From an uncultured Traorella sp. (lineage in GTDB: Bacteria; Bacillota_I; Bacilli_A; Erysipelotrichales; Erysipelotrichaceae), in NCBI GenBank assembly GCA_945938205.1, contig CAMEUL010000061.1, positions 1 to 8,163 of the forward strand: DNA of 8,163 nucleotides, written 5' to 3'. Below are positions 1 through 5,674 of this stretch, piece after piece. The notes under the pieces are model-generated. The model searched no databases. It worked only from the letters and a program-made list of their open reading frames with translations, and was not told the DNA's origin. The translations under genes were made by a program, and so were the position numbers. Each line of letters begins with the position of its first letter. Position 1 is the stretch's first letter.

Positions 1-733
1 CTTTGAAGATGTGGAAAATCTAACACATGCCAGTGTGGGATTTGCAGGTCCGGTTGGATTGGAAGGTGTGAGGATCGTCATGGATCAGGAAGTTTCCCAT
101 ATGAGAAATTTCATTTGTGGAGCTAATGAAACGGATATGCATTTGAAAAATGTCAATCTGAAGGATTTCAAAGTGGATCTTACTGGTGATATCGGTGTGA
201 TTTCTGAACAGGATGTGTGCCCGGTATGCGGAAAAAAACTTTCTTTCACCAAAGGAATTGAAATTGGGAATACCTTTAAACTGGGAGATAAATATGCCAA
301 GGCATTAGGTTTGAATTATTTGGATGCCAACAATGAACTGCATCCGGTACAGATGGGATGCTATGGTATTGGTCTGGGACGCTGTCTAGCAGCTGTTGTT
401 GAACAGCATAACGATGAAAACGGAATTATCTGGCCAGAAAGTATTGCTCCTTTCCAGGTTGGAATCGTCATTGTTTCAACAAAAGACGAAGAACAGAATC
501 GTGTTGCTAATAAGCTGTATGAGGATCTGAAAGCCAAAGGTGTAGATGTTTTACTGGATGATCGCAATGAACGTCCGGGTGTAAAATTTAAAGATATGGA
601 ATTGATTGGTCTTCCATTCCGCATTACTGTTGGAAGACGTGCTCAGGAAGGCATCGTTGAATTTACGACACGTGCCACGAATGAAAAAGAAGAATGTACG
701 ATTGAAGAATGTTTGAAGCGATTTGAAAAATAG
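1..733 (+). CDS. proS: Prolyl-tRNA synthetase, C-terminal part (5' truncated by window)
   Basis: Charges tRNA-Pro with proline in the cytoplasm (class II aminoacyl-tRNA synthetase). The frame is open from base 2 with no start, so about 243 C-terminal codons are visible out of a usual ~565-570. The visible part begins at the end of the editing (YbaK-like insertion) domain, with the GFAGPVGL motif. It continues through a CPVCG element and the GIEIGNTFKLG stretch into class II motif 3, GCYGIGLGR (356-382), with its ATP-binding arginine. After NGIIWPESIAPF comes the alpha/beta anticodon-binding domain (VLLDDRNERPGVKFKD, GLPFRITVGRR), ending at TAG 731-733. The editing insertion shows the bacterial-type long ProRS. 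A GTG at base 11 lies inside the conserved editing domain and is not a start. The stop is 8 bases from the next ATG, so the two genes are probably co-transcribed. Confidence 0.96.
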   Translation, partial: FEDVENLTHASVGFAGPVGLEGVRIVMDQEVSHMRNFICGANETDMHLKNVNLKDFKVDLTGDIGVISEQDVCPVCGKKLSFTKGIEIGNTFKLGDKYAKALGLNYLDANNELHPVQMGCYGIGLGRCLAAVVEQHNDENGIIWPESIAPFQVGIVIVSTKDEEQNRVANKLYEDLKAKGVDVLLDDRNERPGVKFKDMELIGLPFRITVGRRAQEGIVEFTTRATNEKEECTIEECLKRFEK

Positions 734-741
734 GAGGCACT

Positions 742-2436
742 ATGAGAGAATCCATTTATATGAATGATCAGTTGGCAGTCCTGAATTTCTCCAAATCCTA
801 TGTGAGAACTCCATCTGAACTGTTGGACAGTCCTGAGTTCAAAAATATTACAGAGATTTTCATTGAAAGTTTGAAGGATACAAAAAAGGAATTGTATTAT
901 TGGATCCTGAATGGGAAAAGTATTCGTGAAGCTAAAATGGAAATCACCAAATGTTTCCGTTTGATGACAGTGTTTGATTGTGATGAAATCGATCATTATT
1001 ATCTAAGCGATAAAGGACAGCTCCTTGAATTTATTGAAAGTTTCTATAATTTTTGGAAACAGCATCAGCGTTTCTCCGTAACTTATATTGGTTCTGGACA
1101 AACTGCAAATGCCGTAAATTACATTACCAATGATTCTAATTTCAACCGTTTGATTCGAGATACCTATCGTCAAATTGAAGAAAAGGTTCAGGGAAGAAAA
1201 AACAAAATTTATCGTCAGCTTCAGTCTGGAACAAACGCTGCTGCTGCGGTGAGAATTCATCAGTCGCGTCTTCCAAAAAAATATGACTGTCTGAAAATGA
1301 TACCAATGATCGACAGTATCATGTTGCGTACGCCGCTCATGCTGACAACAAGAAGCAATAAGCGAACCGGTATGTTTACGGAAACCAGTGAAAACCCTAT
1401 TTTATCCTTCAAGGGTGATGAAAAAGAATGGTTCTGTATGCCTATTAAAATAGGACAATTGCTGTGCTTTGTTTATTTTCATCGTGATTTTATGTGCAGT
1501 GGAGTCTCATTAGCGAATCTGTTTGAAATTGCTACTGCTGATGAATGTGAAAAGAAACCAGATTGCATTGTTCTTTTTGGGAATCAAGATGGCAAGGAAG
1601 AAACAACCTTTTATCATGATGAGGAAAATGACATCTGGGTAGGATCAGTTTCTTATTCCAGAAAAATTGAATATTTCGGTTATATCAAAAAAATGAGCCT
1701 GACGCTTCATAATTTAGCTATGATGCAGCGTGGATGGCTGCCGATTCATGGTGCTTTTGTCAATGTGACCCTAAAGGATGGCAAGAAAAAAGGAATCATG
1801 CTGATGGGTGACAGCGGTGCAGGAAAAAGTGAATCTATTGAAGCTTTACGATCCTTAGGAAATGACGTTATCAGTAACATTGAAGTAGTCTTTGATGATA
1901 TGGGAAGCATTCATATTGAAAATGGTATTCCATATGGACAGGGAACAGAGATTGGAGCTTTTATTCGTTTAGATGATTTGGATAAGGGAACACCTTATCG
2001 TGATATGGACCGTTCTGTTTTTCTGAATCCGGATTCTTCAAATGCCCGTGTCATTACACCGGCAGCCAGTTACGATGTAGTATCTACCAATCATAAGATC
2101 GATCTTTTTGCTTATGCAAATAATTATGATGAGCATGTTGGTTTAAGAAGAGTCGAAGATCCTGAGGAAATTAAAAAAATCTGTGTTCAGGGTCAGCGTA
2201 TGGCTTTAGGAACGACACAGGAAGTCGGACTATCACAGACTTATTTCGCAAATCCTTTTGGACCGATGCAGAAACAGGAAGTTTGTCAGCCTTTGATTGA
2301 TGAAGTCTTTGAGTGCCTCTATAGAAATCATATCTTTGTGGGTGAAATCTTTACACACTTAGGCTTTGCCAAGGAAGAGCGAAGTGGTATTCATGAAGCT
2401 GCTAAACAGCTGCTTGATTTTATTCAGGAATCGTAA
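742..2436 (+). CDS. Divergent PEP carboxykinase-superfamily P-loop protein with long N-terminal extension
   Basis: 564 residues. The start is ATG 742, behind AGGAGG (732-737) that overlaps the proS stop. Residues from ~195 to the end align by eye with ATP-dependent PEP carboxykinase (PEPCK; E. coli numbering from memory). TTRSNK with R204 matches the RSPK loop (R65). Y311 and K316/K317 match Y207 and K212/K213. PIHGAFVNV with H336 matches metal ligand H232. GDSGAGKSE (356-364) is the P-loop, and FDD (D385/D386) matches the DD pair. NAR (R436) matches R333, and TYFANPFGP (500-508) matches TFSACFG. So most catalytic and metal-binding positions are kept. Differences: the P-loop is the HPr-kinase type rather than GLSGTGKTT, the EGGCYAK segment is replaced by GQGTEIGAF, and the C-terminal adenine-binding segment is shortened. 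Residues 1-~195 are mostly charged and helix-prone and match no domain I know. It could be a true decarboxylating PEPCK or a kinase that has changed substrate; I cannot choose. Superfamily placement is firm, function open. Confidence 0.75.
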   Translation: MRESIYMNDQLAVLNFSKSYVRTPSELLDSPEFKNITEIFIESLKDTKKELYYWILNGKSIREAKMEITKCFRLMTVFDCDEIDHYYLSDKGQLLEFIESFYNFWKQHQRFSVTYIGSGQTANAVNYITNDSNFNRLIRDTYRQIEEKVQGRKNKIYRQLQSGTNAAAAVRIHQSRLPKKYDCLKMIPMIDSIMLRTPLMLTTRSNKRTGMFTETSENPILSFKGDEKEWFCMPIKIGQLLCFVYFHRDFMCSGVSLANLFEIATADECEKKPDCIVLFGNQDGKEETTFYHDEENDIWVGSVSYSRKIEYFGYIKKMSLTLHNLAMMQRGWLPIHGAFVNVTLKDGKKKGIMLMGDSGAGKSESIEALRSLGNDVISNIEVVFDDMGSIHIENGIPYGQGTEIGAFIRLDDLDKGTPYRDMDRSVFLNPDSSNARVITPAASYDVVSTNHKIDLFAYANNYDEHVGLRRVEDPEEIKKICVQGQRMALGTTQEVGLSQTYFANPFGPMQKQEVCQPLIDEVFECLYRNHIFVGEIFTHLGFAKEERSGIHEAAKQLLDFIQES

Positions 2437-2548
2437 TTAAGATTTTTGTTAAAGGTGAAACGAGATCTTAGTGAGATTCAATAAGGTATTAATAGTGAAA
2501 AGATCAAGTGTTGTTAATGCATAGAACAATAAAACTGAAAATCAAGTC

Positions 2549-2580
2549 AAAAACGACAGTATCATTTCTGTCGTTTTTTT
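2549..2580 (+). terminator. Intrinsic terminator of the proS-PEPCK-like unit
   Basis: An 11-bp perfect stem (2549-2559 with 2568-2578) closes an 8-base loop. Its GC-containing part is CGACAG/CTGTCG, and the stem runs into seven T residues (2574-2580). It lies 112 bases after the stop of the PEPCK-like gene. The A-run on the left gives only modest terminator character on the opposite strand. Confidence 0.85.
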
Positions 2581-2620
2581 CAAATTTGGATTATTTTTAA
2601 ATAATAATGTTCTTTTTTTG

Positions 2621-2666
2621 ATCTTTATATTTCATGATCCATTTGTGGAGCATGAAATATAAAGAT
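2621..2666. repeat. 16-bp perfect inverted repeat (46-base hairpin) upstream of the amidase gene
   Basis: Bases 2621-2636 (ATCTTTATATTTCATG) are the exact reverse complement of 2651-2666. The 14-base spacer can add a further 4-bp helix (TCCA 2638-2641 with TGGA 2646-2649, loop TTTG) above one A-G mismatch. No T-run follows on the plus strand. On the minus strand the hairpin is followed by A residues, so it is not a standard intrinsic terminator in either direction. It ends 28 bases before the TG of the extended -10 promoter at 2695. Possible roles are an operator for a dimeric regulator, an RNA-processing site, or a small repeat; the sequence does not decide. Confidence 0.7.
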
Positions 2667-2694
2667 GATTAATATCCTTTTAGTTTCAAAAATG

Positions 2695-2703
2695 TGTTAC
2701 AAT
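2695..2703 (+). promoter_or_regulatory. Extended -10 promoter for the amidase gene
   Basis: TGT followed by TACAAT (2698-2703) is a good extended -10 element. No convincing -35 lies at 16-18 bases spacing (the 17-base position reads TCCTTT). Start of transcription would fall near 2710, giving a leader of about 10 bases that begins just at the ribosome site GGTGA (2711-2715). Confidence 0.55.
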
Positions 2704-2719
2704 AAAAAACGGTGAAACA

Positions 2720-3451
2720 ATGAAAAAAATTAGAAAACAGACACTATCTTTGTTAGGTATGATATTCTTTGTATGTATGGTGATCATTTTGATCTGCTCG
2801 AGCATGCTCTCTCCTTATCCAACGTATACGTCAAAAGGCATTTCTTCTGATTCTTCTAAACCTATTGAAGAAGAAAAAAAACAAGTGGTTGTCATTGATG
2901 CGGGACATGGGGGATATGATGAGGGAAGCATGGGACTGGATGGAACGCTGGAAAAGAACATTACTCTTTCTATAGCAACCAAAGTGCAAAAGATTCTTGA
3001 ACAAAATCAAATAGAAGTCGTAATGACTCGAACCAGTGATAATGTATCATGGACAAGTGACAATGCCCAGGATCTTCAGGCACGATTGGATTTGGCAGCG
3101 AATGTGAAAGCACAGGCTTTTGTATCGATCCACTGCAATTTTTCTGAAGTTGAATCCGAATGGGTCAGCGGCAGTGAAATCTATGTCAATTTTAAGCAGC
3201 CGGATTCAGTAAAACTGGCAGAAAGAATCAATGAACAACTTGCATCATTATCTTCTCAACTGAAGAATCGGGAAATGAAAACAGAAAGTTTACATGTGAT
3301 CCAGTACAATACTATGCCTTCTATAATCGTAGAAACAGGCTTTTTGTCCAATGAACATGATTTGACTTTTTTAAAGAGTGAAAACGGTCAGCAGTTGCTT
3401 GCAGAGGCAATTGCTAAAGGAACATTGGAATACATAGCTAATTTAAAATAA
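2720..3451 (+). CDS. N-acetylmuramoyl-L-alanine amidase (Amidase_3 family), membrane-anchored
   Basis: A zinc hydrolase that cuts the bond between muramic acid and L-alanine in peptidoglycan, acting outside the membrane. 243 residues. A basic start is followed by one hydrophobic segment (~9-30), read as an uncleaved signal anchor; no good lipobox surrounds C26. A short Ser/Glu/Lys-rich linker (~31-57) leads to a single Amidase_3 domain (~58-243). Expected zinc ligands are visible: H63 in DAGHGG, E78 in LEKN and H138 in SIHCN. The catalytic glutamate is E205 in VETGFLSN. There is no SH3, LysM, SPOR or AMIN wall-targeting domain, so the membrane anchor probably does the positioning. It resembles the CwlD/LytC-type catalytic unit, but nothing nearby supports a sporulation role. 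Start is ATG 2720 behind GGTGA with a 4-base gap. It appears monocistronic, with its own promoter and terminator. Confidence 0.92.
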   Translation: MKKIRKQTLSLLGMIFFVCMVIILICSSMLSPYPTYTSKGISSDSSKPIEEEKKQVVVIDAGHGGYDEGSMGLDGTLEKNITLSIATKVQKILEQNQIEVVMTRTSDNVSWTSDNAQDLQARLDLAANVKAQAFVSIHCNFSEVESEWVSGSEIYVNFKQPDSVKLAERINEQLASLSSQLKNREMKTESLHVIQYNTMPSIIVETGFLSNEHDLTFLKSENGQQLLAEAIAKGTLEYIANLK

Positions 3452-3475
3452 AATAACGAGTGCTCGTTATTTTTT
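3451..3475. terminator. Bidirectional terminator between convergent amidase and glycosyltransferase genes
   Basis: A 9-bp stem (3451-3459 with 3464-3472, core AACGA/TCGTT) closes a GTGC loop. On the plus strand it runs into T residues to 3475. On the minus strand it runs into a T-rich TTATTTTAAAT tail. The last base of the amidase stop lies at its left foot, and the glycosyltransferase stop (3467-3469) lies inside the right arm. Confidence 0.8.
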
Positions 3476-4294
3476 CTTATTAGTGAGTATCATGAGTTTA
3501 TCATAAGCAATCATGAGATCAACTCTTATCTGATTGAAGACACCATATTTGATGAATTCAGGATATTTAGGATAGACTGTACGCAACTGATTCAGATAGG
3601 CACGTTTCAGTTGATAGTTCCGTTCATTTTTTTGCTGGGTCAAAGATCCTTGGCGTATTCGATAATGGTAGAGAATCTGATGACTGACATAAACAGAATG
3701 GGCATTCAGAAAGACTTTACAGAGTGTTTCCACATCCTCATAGATAATCCCTAATGGAAATGAAATTTTTTTCCACATTTCTTTTTTATAACATTTTCCC
3801 CAACTGTAATTCAGGATCATCATGTCTCTAACTAAAAAAGATAGAGCTTTTTTCTGATCCATGATCTGAGGACGTTTGAAGTGGATCGGAATGCTGAAAT
3901 TTGAAAAATCCATGGAATGACCTACGATGGAGATATCGCAGTCATACTGTAATATGCCACGTACAAGTTCTTCTAAATATTCTTTTTCTAGGGTGTCATC
4001 ACTGTCTACAAATGTAAGAAGTTCACCTTCCGCAAGATTCAGTCCCAGATTTCTGACTTTTGAAATTCCACCATTTTTCTGAGAAAACAATTTAAAACGA
4101 GAATCCTGTCCAACTGTATTTTCAAATATTTCCACACATCTGTCAGGAGAAGCATCATTTATGGCAATCACTTCAAAATGATCATAAGTCTGATTCTGAA
4201 TAGAAATCAGACATTCCTCTAGATAATCTTCCACTTTGTAAATGGGAAGTATGATGCTGACAAGAGGTGTAGGACTGTTTATTTTATCTGTCAT
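3467..4294 (-). CDS. Family 2 glycosyltransferase (GT-A fold)
   Basis: Probably transfers a sugar from a nucleotide-sugar donor to a cell-surface glycan; donor and acceptor cannot be read from sequence. 275 residues from ATG 4294, chosen because AAGGAGGT (4308-4301) sits 6 bases upstream; an in-frame GTG at 4321 would put this ribosome site inside the coding region. GT-A features in order: VSIILPIYKVEDYLEECL (12-29), NDASPD (46-51), NGGISKVRNLGL (74-85), the metal-binding DSDD (97-100), and an IYEDVET segment with E186/D187 at the usual catalytic-base position. No membrane segment is evident, so it is a soluble or peripheral cytoplasmic enzyme. It stands alone, without other glycan genes, ending in the terminator shared with the amidase. 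The C-terminal ~70 residues are basic, with many Tyr, Lys and Arg, and are less typical. Close relatives are the short EpsJ/WaaV-like GT2 enzymes, but no finer call is justified. Confidence 0.88.
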   Translation of the reverse strand: MTDKINSPTPLVSIILPIYKVEDYLEECLISIQNQTYDHFEVIAINDASPDRCVEIFENTVGQDSRFKLFSQKNGGISKVRNLGLNLAEGELLTFVDSDDTLEKEYLEELVRGILQYDCDISIVGHSMDFSNFSIPIHFKRPQIMDQKKALSFLVRDMMILNYSWGKCYKKEMWKKISFPLGIIYEDVETLCKVFLNAHSVYVSHQILYHYRIRQGSLTQQKNERNYQLKRAYLNQLRTVYPKYPEFIKYGVFNQIRVDLMIAYDKLMILTNKKK

Positions 4295-4312
4295 TTTATA
4301 ACCTCCTTCAAT

Positions 4313-4341
4313 ATTATACACAACTTAAGAAAGTTTTGAAA
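4313..4341 (-). promoter_or_regulatory. Promoter for the glycosyltransferase gene (minus strand)
   Basis: On the minus strand a perfect TATAAT (4318-4313) is preceded, 17 bases upstream, by the weak -35 TTTCAA (4341-4336), or with 16 bases spacing by TTCAAA (4340-4335). The predicted start near 4306 falls inside the ribosome site, leaving a leader of about 12 bases that opens with GGAGGT. Confidence 0.55.
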
Positions 4342-4364
4342 TAGAATTCAGATAATGATATAAT
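4336..4364 (+). promoter_or_regulatory. Strong sigma-A-type promoter for the cyclophilin operon
   Basis: TTGAAA (4336-4341), a 17-base spacer, then TGA and a perfect TATAAT (4359-4364). This is nearly consensus for a vegetative sigma factor with an extended -10. Predicted start is near 4371, giving a 15-base leader with the GGAG ribosome site at 4375-4378. Its -35 hexamer is the same six base pairs as the -35 position of the divergent minus-strand promoter. Confidence 0.8.
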
Positions 4365-4385
4365 AGAAAAGATTGGAGTGAGAAT

Positions 4386-4817
4386 ATGTTAAAAGGTAAC
4401 ATTACGATGGAAAATGGTGCAGTTATTCCTTTTGTTTTATATGATGAGGAAGCACCAATTACTGTTCAGAATTTTGTAAAACTGGTGAAGGAAGGATATT
4501 ATGATGGAAAAACATTTCATCGCGTCATTCCTAATTTTGTAAGTCAGGGAGGTTGTCCTTACGGCAATGGTACGGGCGATCTGGGGTATACGATACCTTG
4601 TGAATGTGACAAGAATGTTCATAAACATGTGGAAGGAACTATGTCAATGGCACATCGTGGAAAAGATACCGGATGCTGTCAGTTCTTCATCTGTCATTCT
4701 CCACAGCCACATCTGGATGGTGTTCATACCGTATTTGGTCAGGTAACTGACAATATGGGAGCTGTTCGCCATATGGTGAATGGGGATGTAATGAAGAAAG
4801 TAGTCATCGAGGACTGA
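4386..4817 (+). CDS. Cyclophilin-type peptidyl-prolyl cis-trans isomerase
   Basis: Speeds rotation about Xaa-Pro bonds during protein folding. 143 residues with no signal peptide or membrane segment, so cytoplasmic. It is a single compact bacterial cyclophilin domain. The active-site stretch FHRVIPNFVSQGG (44-56) carries catalytic R46, with F51 and Q54. Further on are GYTIPCE, GTMSMAH (84-90), QFFICHS (99-105, with F101) and HLDGVHTVFG (109-118). Position 109 is His where human CypA has Trp121, common in bacterial members, and H114 matches His126. It has six cysteines (57, 72, 74, 97, 98, 103), with C97-C98 in place of the usual GS before QFFI. Start is ATG 4386 behind GGAG (4375-4378). It heads a three-gene unit: its stop is one base from the next ATG, and the next gene's ribosome site lies inside its last codons. 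Confidence 0.95.
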   Translation: MLKGNITMENGAVIPFVLYDEEAPITVQNFVKLVKEGYYDGKTFHRVIPNFVSQGGCPYGNGTGDLGYTIPCECDKNVHKHVEGTMSMAHRGKDTGCCQFFICHSPQPHLDGVHTVFGQVTDNMGAVRHMVNGDVMKKVVIED

Positions 4818-4818
4818 T

Positions 4819-5166
4819 ATGAAGGATTTTAGATATATTGGATATCCCCTCTTTGTAACATTGGTAGGAGCACTTTTGTATCAACTGGTATCCACATATG
4901 TAGGTGGCAGCCTTCAGAATACGCTATTGATCCTGATTCGTGTTTGTGCTTTATTTGTATTTGGCATGTCATTAAATAAAACAACTCGTCGTCATATGAG
5001 CGTATGGAAGATCGTTTTGTCGGTAGTGCTCACTGTATTTCTTCTTCTGTATGAACTGGAAGCCTTCTCTTTGCCTGTTTTAAGTACTGCCTTGAGTTTT
5101 TTTGGAGTAGGAGGATTCTTTATCTGCATGCTTTACATTTGGTGCGGATATCTGTTTGTTGACTGA
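4819..5166 (+). CDS. Small four-helix membrane protein, unknown function
   Basis: I do not recognise this 115-residue protein. Four hydrophobic segments are visible at about 8-28, 35-52, 62-80 and 88-113. The only strongly basic loop, KTTRRH (54-59), lies between the second and third. With the basic N-terminus this suggests both ends face the cytoplasm. E79 and E81 lie in the short loop between helices 3 and 4. There is no enzymatic motif. The start is ATG 4819, supported by GAGGA (4809-4813) inside the end of the cyclophilin gene and a 5-base gap. Stop and start are separated by one base, which implies translational coupling. It could be a small transporter subunit, a structural membrane protein or a regulator; nothing in the sequence chooses. 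Confidence 0.75.
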   Translation: MKDFRYIGYPLFVTLVGALLYQLVSTYVGGSLQNTLLILIRVCALFVFGMSLNKTTRRHMSVWKIVLSVVLTVFLLLYELEAFSLPVLSTALSFFGVGGFFICMLYIWCGYLFVD

Positions 5167-5167
5167 G

Positions 5168-5536
5168 ATGAAAAAAATTACGCAGATTGAATTAAAATGT
5201 CCTTATTGTGAGAAAAAGTTCACATACAATATTCTTTCTTTCAAGGCGAGAAAAGAATGTCCAAATTGTGAATATGATCTTTTGGTACGTTTTCGACCAT
5301 TGTATTCATGTCTTTTGACACTACCAGGTTTTTTTCTGGCATTAGGATTGGATTCCTTCTTTCAGATTTTCCGATATGGCAAAGTAATAGAGCTCTCATT
5401 TCTGGTTATTATCTCTCTAGTTTTCTTAAGTCTTGCGAAAATGATCATTAACCGTTGGCTGCATGCTGAAAAGATGTATATTGTGGATATGGAAGATCCA
5501 ACAATATTGGAGAGAAAAAAAAGAAACCGAAGATAG
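5168..5536 (+). CDS. Zinc-ribbon membrane protein, unknown function
   Basis: 122 residues. Two CxxC pairs, CPYC (11-14) and CPNC (31-34), separated by 16 residues, form a probable N-terminal zinc ribbon. Two hydrophobic segments follow (~45-67 and ~73-94). A basic, charged C-terminal tail (~95-122, ending KKRNRR) places both ends in the cytoplasm if the segments form a hairpin. The layout recalls Firmicutes proteins named only for paired CxxC motifs, but function is unknown. I chose ATG 5168, one base after the upstream stop (TGA 5164-5166), repeating the junction of the previous pair. An in-frame TTG at 5156 would add four residues and overlap the upstream gene by 11 bases. Neither start has a strong ribosome site (GCGGA near 5144-5149 would suit the TTG), so coupling probably loads ribosomes. 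It is the last gene of the unit, followed by a terminator. Confidence 0.75.
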   Translation: MKKITQIELKCPYCEKKFTYNILSFKARKECPNCEYDLLVRFRPLYSCLLTLPGFFLALGLDSFFQIFRYGKVIELSFLVIISLVFLSLAKMIINRWLHAEKMYIVDMEDPTILERKKRNRR

Positions 5537-5582
5537 AGAAAATAGAATGTAATTGTTTCACTTTAAAATAGTAGAGTAGTTT

Positions 5583-5623
5583 AAAAAAGGTGTAAGCCAA
5601 CTGATGGATTTACACCTTTTCGT
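5583..5623. terminator. Bidirectional terminator between the zinc-ribbon gene and the RNA methyltransferase gene
   Basis: An 11-bp perfect stem (5585-5595 with 5610-5620, core GGTGTAA/TTACACC) has a 14-base loop that can form a small inner CCA/TGG helix. On the minus strand it ends in six T residues (5588-5583), a good terminator for the methyltransferase gene. On the plus strand the tail TTTTCGTTT is weaker but usable. Confidence 0.8.
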
Positions 5624-5674
5624 TTAAAAAATCGGAAAATTTAAATGGTTTTAACTTGCTAAAGAAAAATTGTG

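Noticed and set aside
643..1260. Minus-strand open frames opposite proS and the PEPCK-like gene
   Set aside because: The plus-strand frames have clear homology; the antisense frames have no motifs or start signals.
2437..2548. Possible small gene after the PEPCK-like gene, with an AAAGGTGAAA ribosome-like site
   Set aside because: The frames close within about 20 codons and none has a convincing start.
2454..2718. Direct repeat GGTGAAAC at 2454-2461 and 2711-2718
   Set aside because: Eight bases twice in AT-rich DNA is within chance, and one copy is simply the ribosome site of the amidase gene.
4295..4321. GTG start at 4321 for the glycosyltransferase
   Set aside because: The extra nine residues would encode the AAGGAGGT ribosome site and part of the -10 region; ATG 4294 has ideal spacing.
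5156..5167. TTG start at 5156 for the zinc-ribbon protein
   Set aside because: It is possible, but ATG 5168 repeats the one-base stop-start junction seen for the gene before it, and TTG is a rare start.
2621..5620. Similarity between the hairpins at 2621-2666 and 5585-5620 (both 14-base loops with an inner CCA/TGG helix)
   Set aside because: The stems are unrelated in sequence and only the short loop helix is alike, so a repeat family is not supported.
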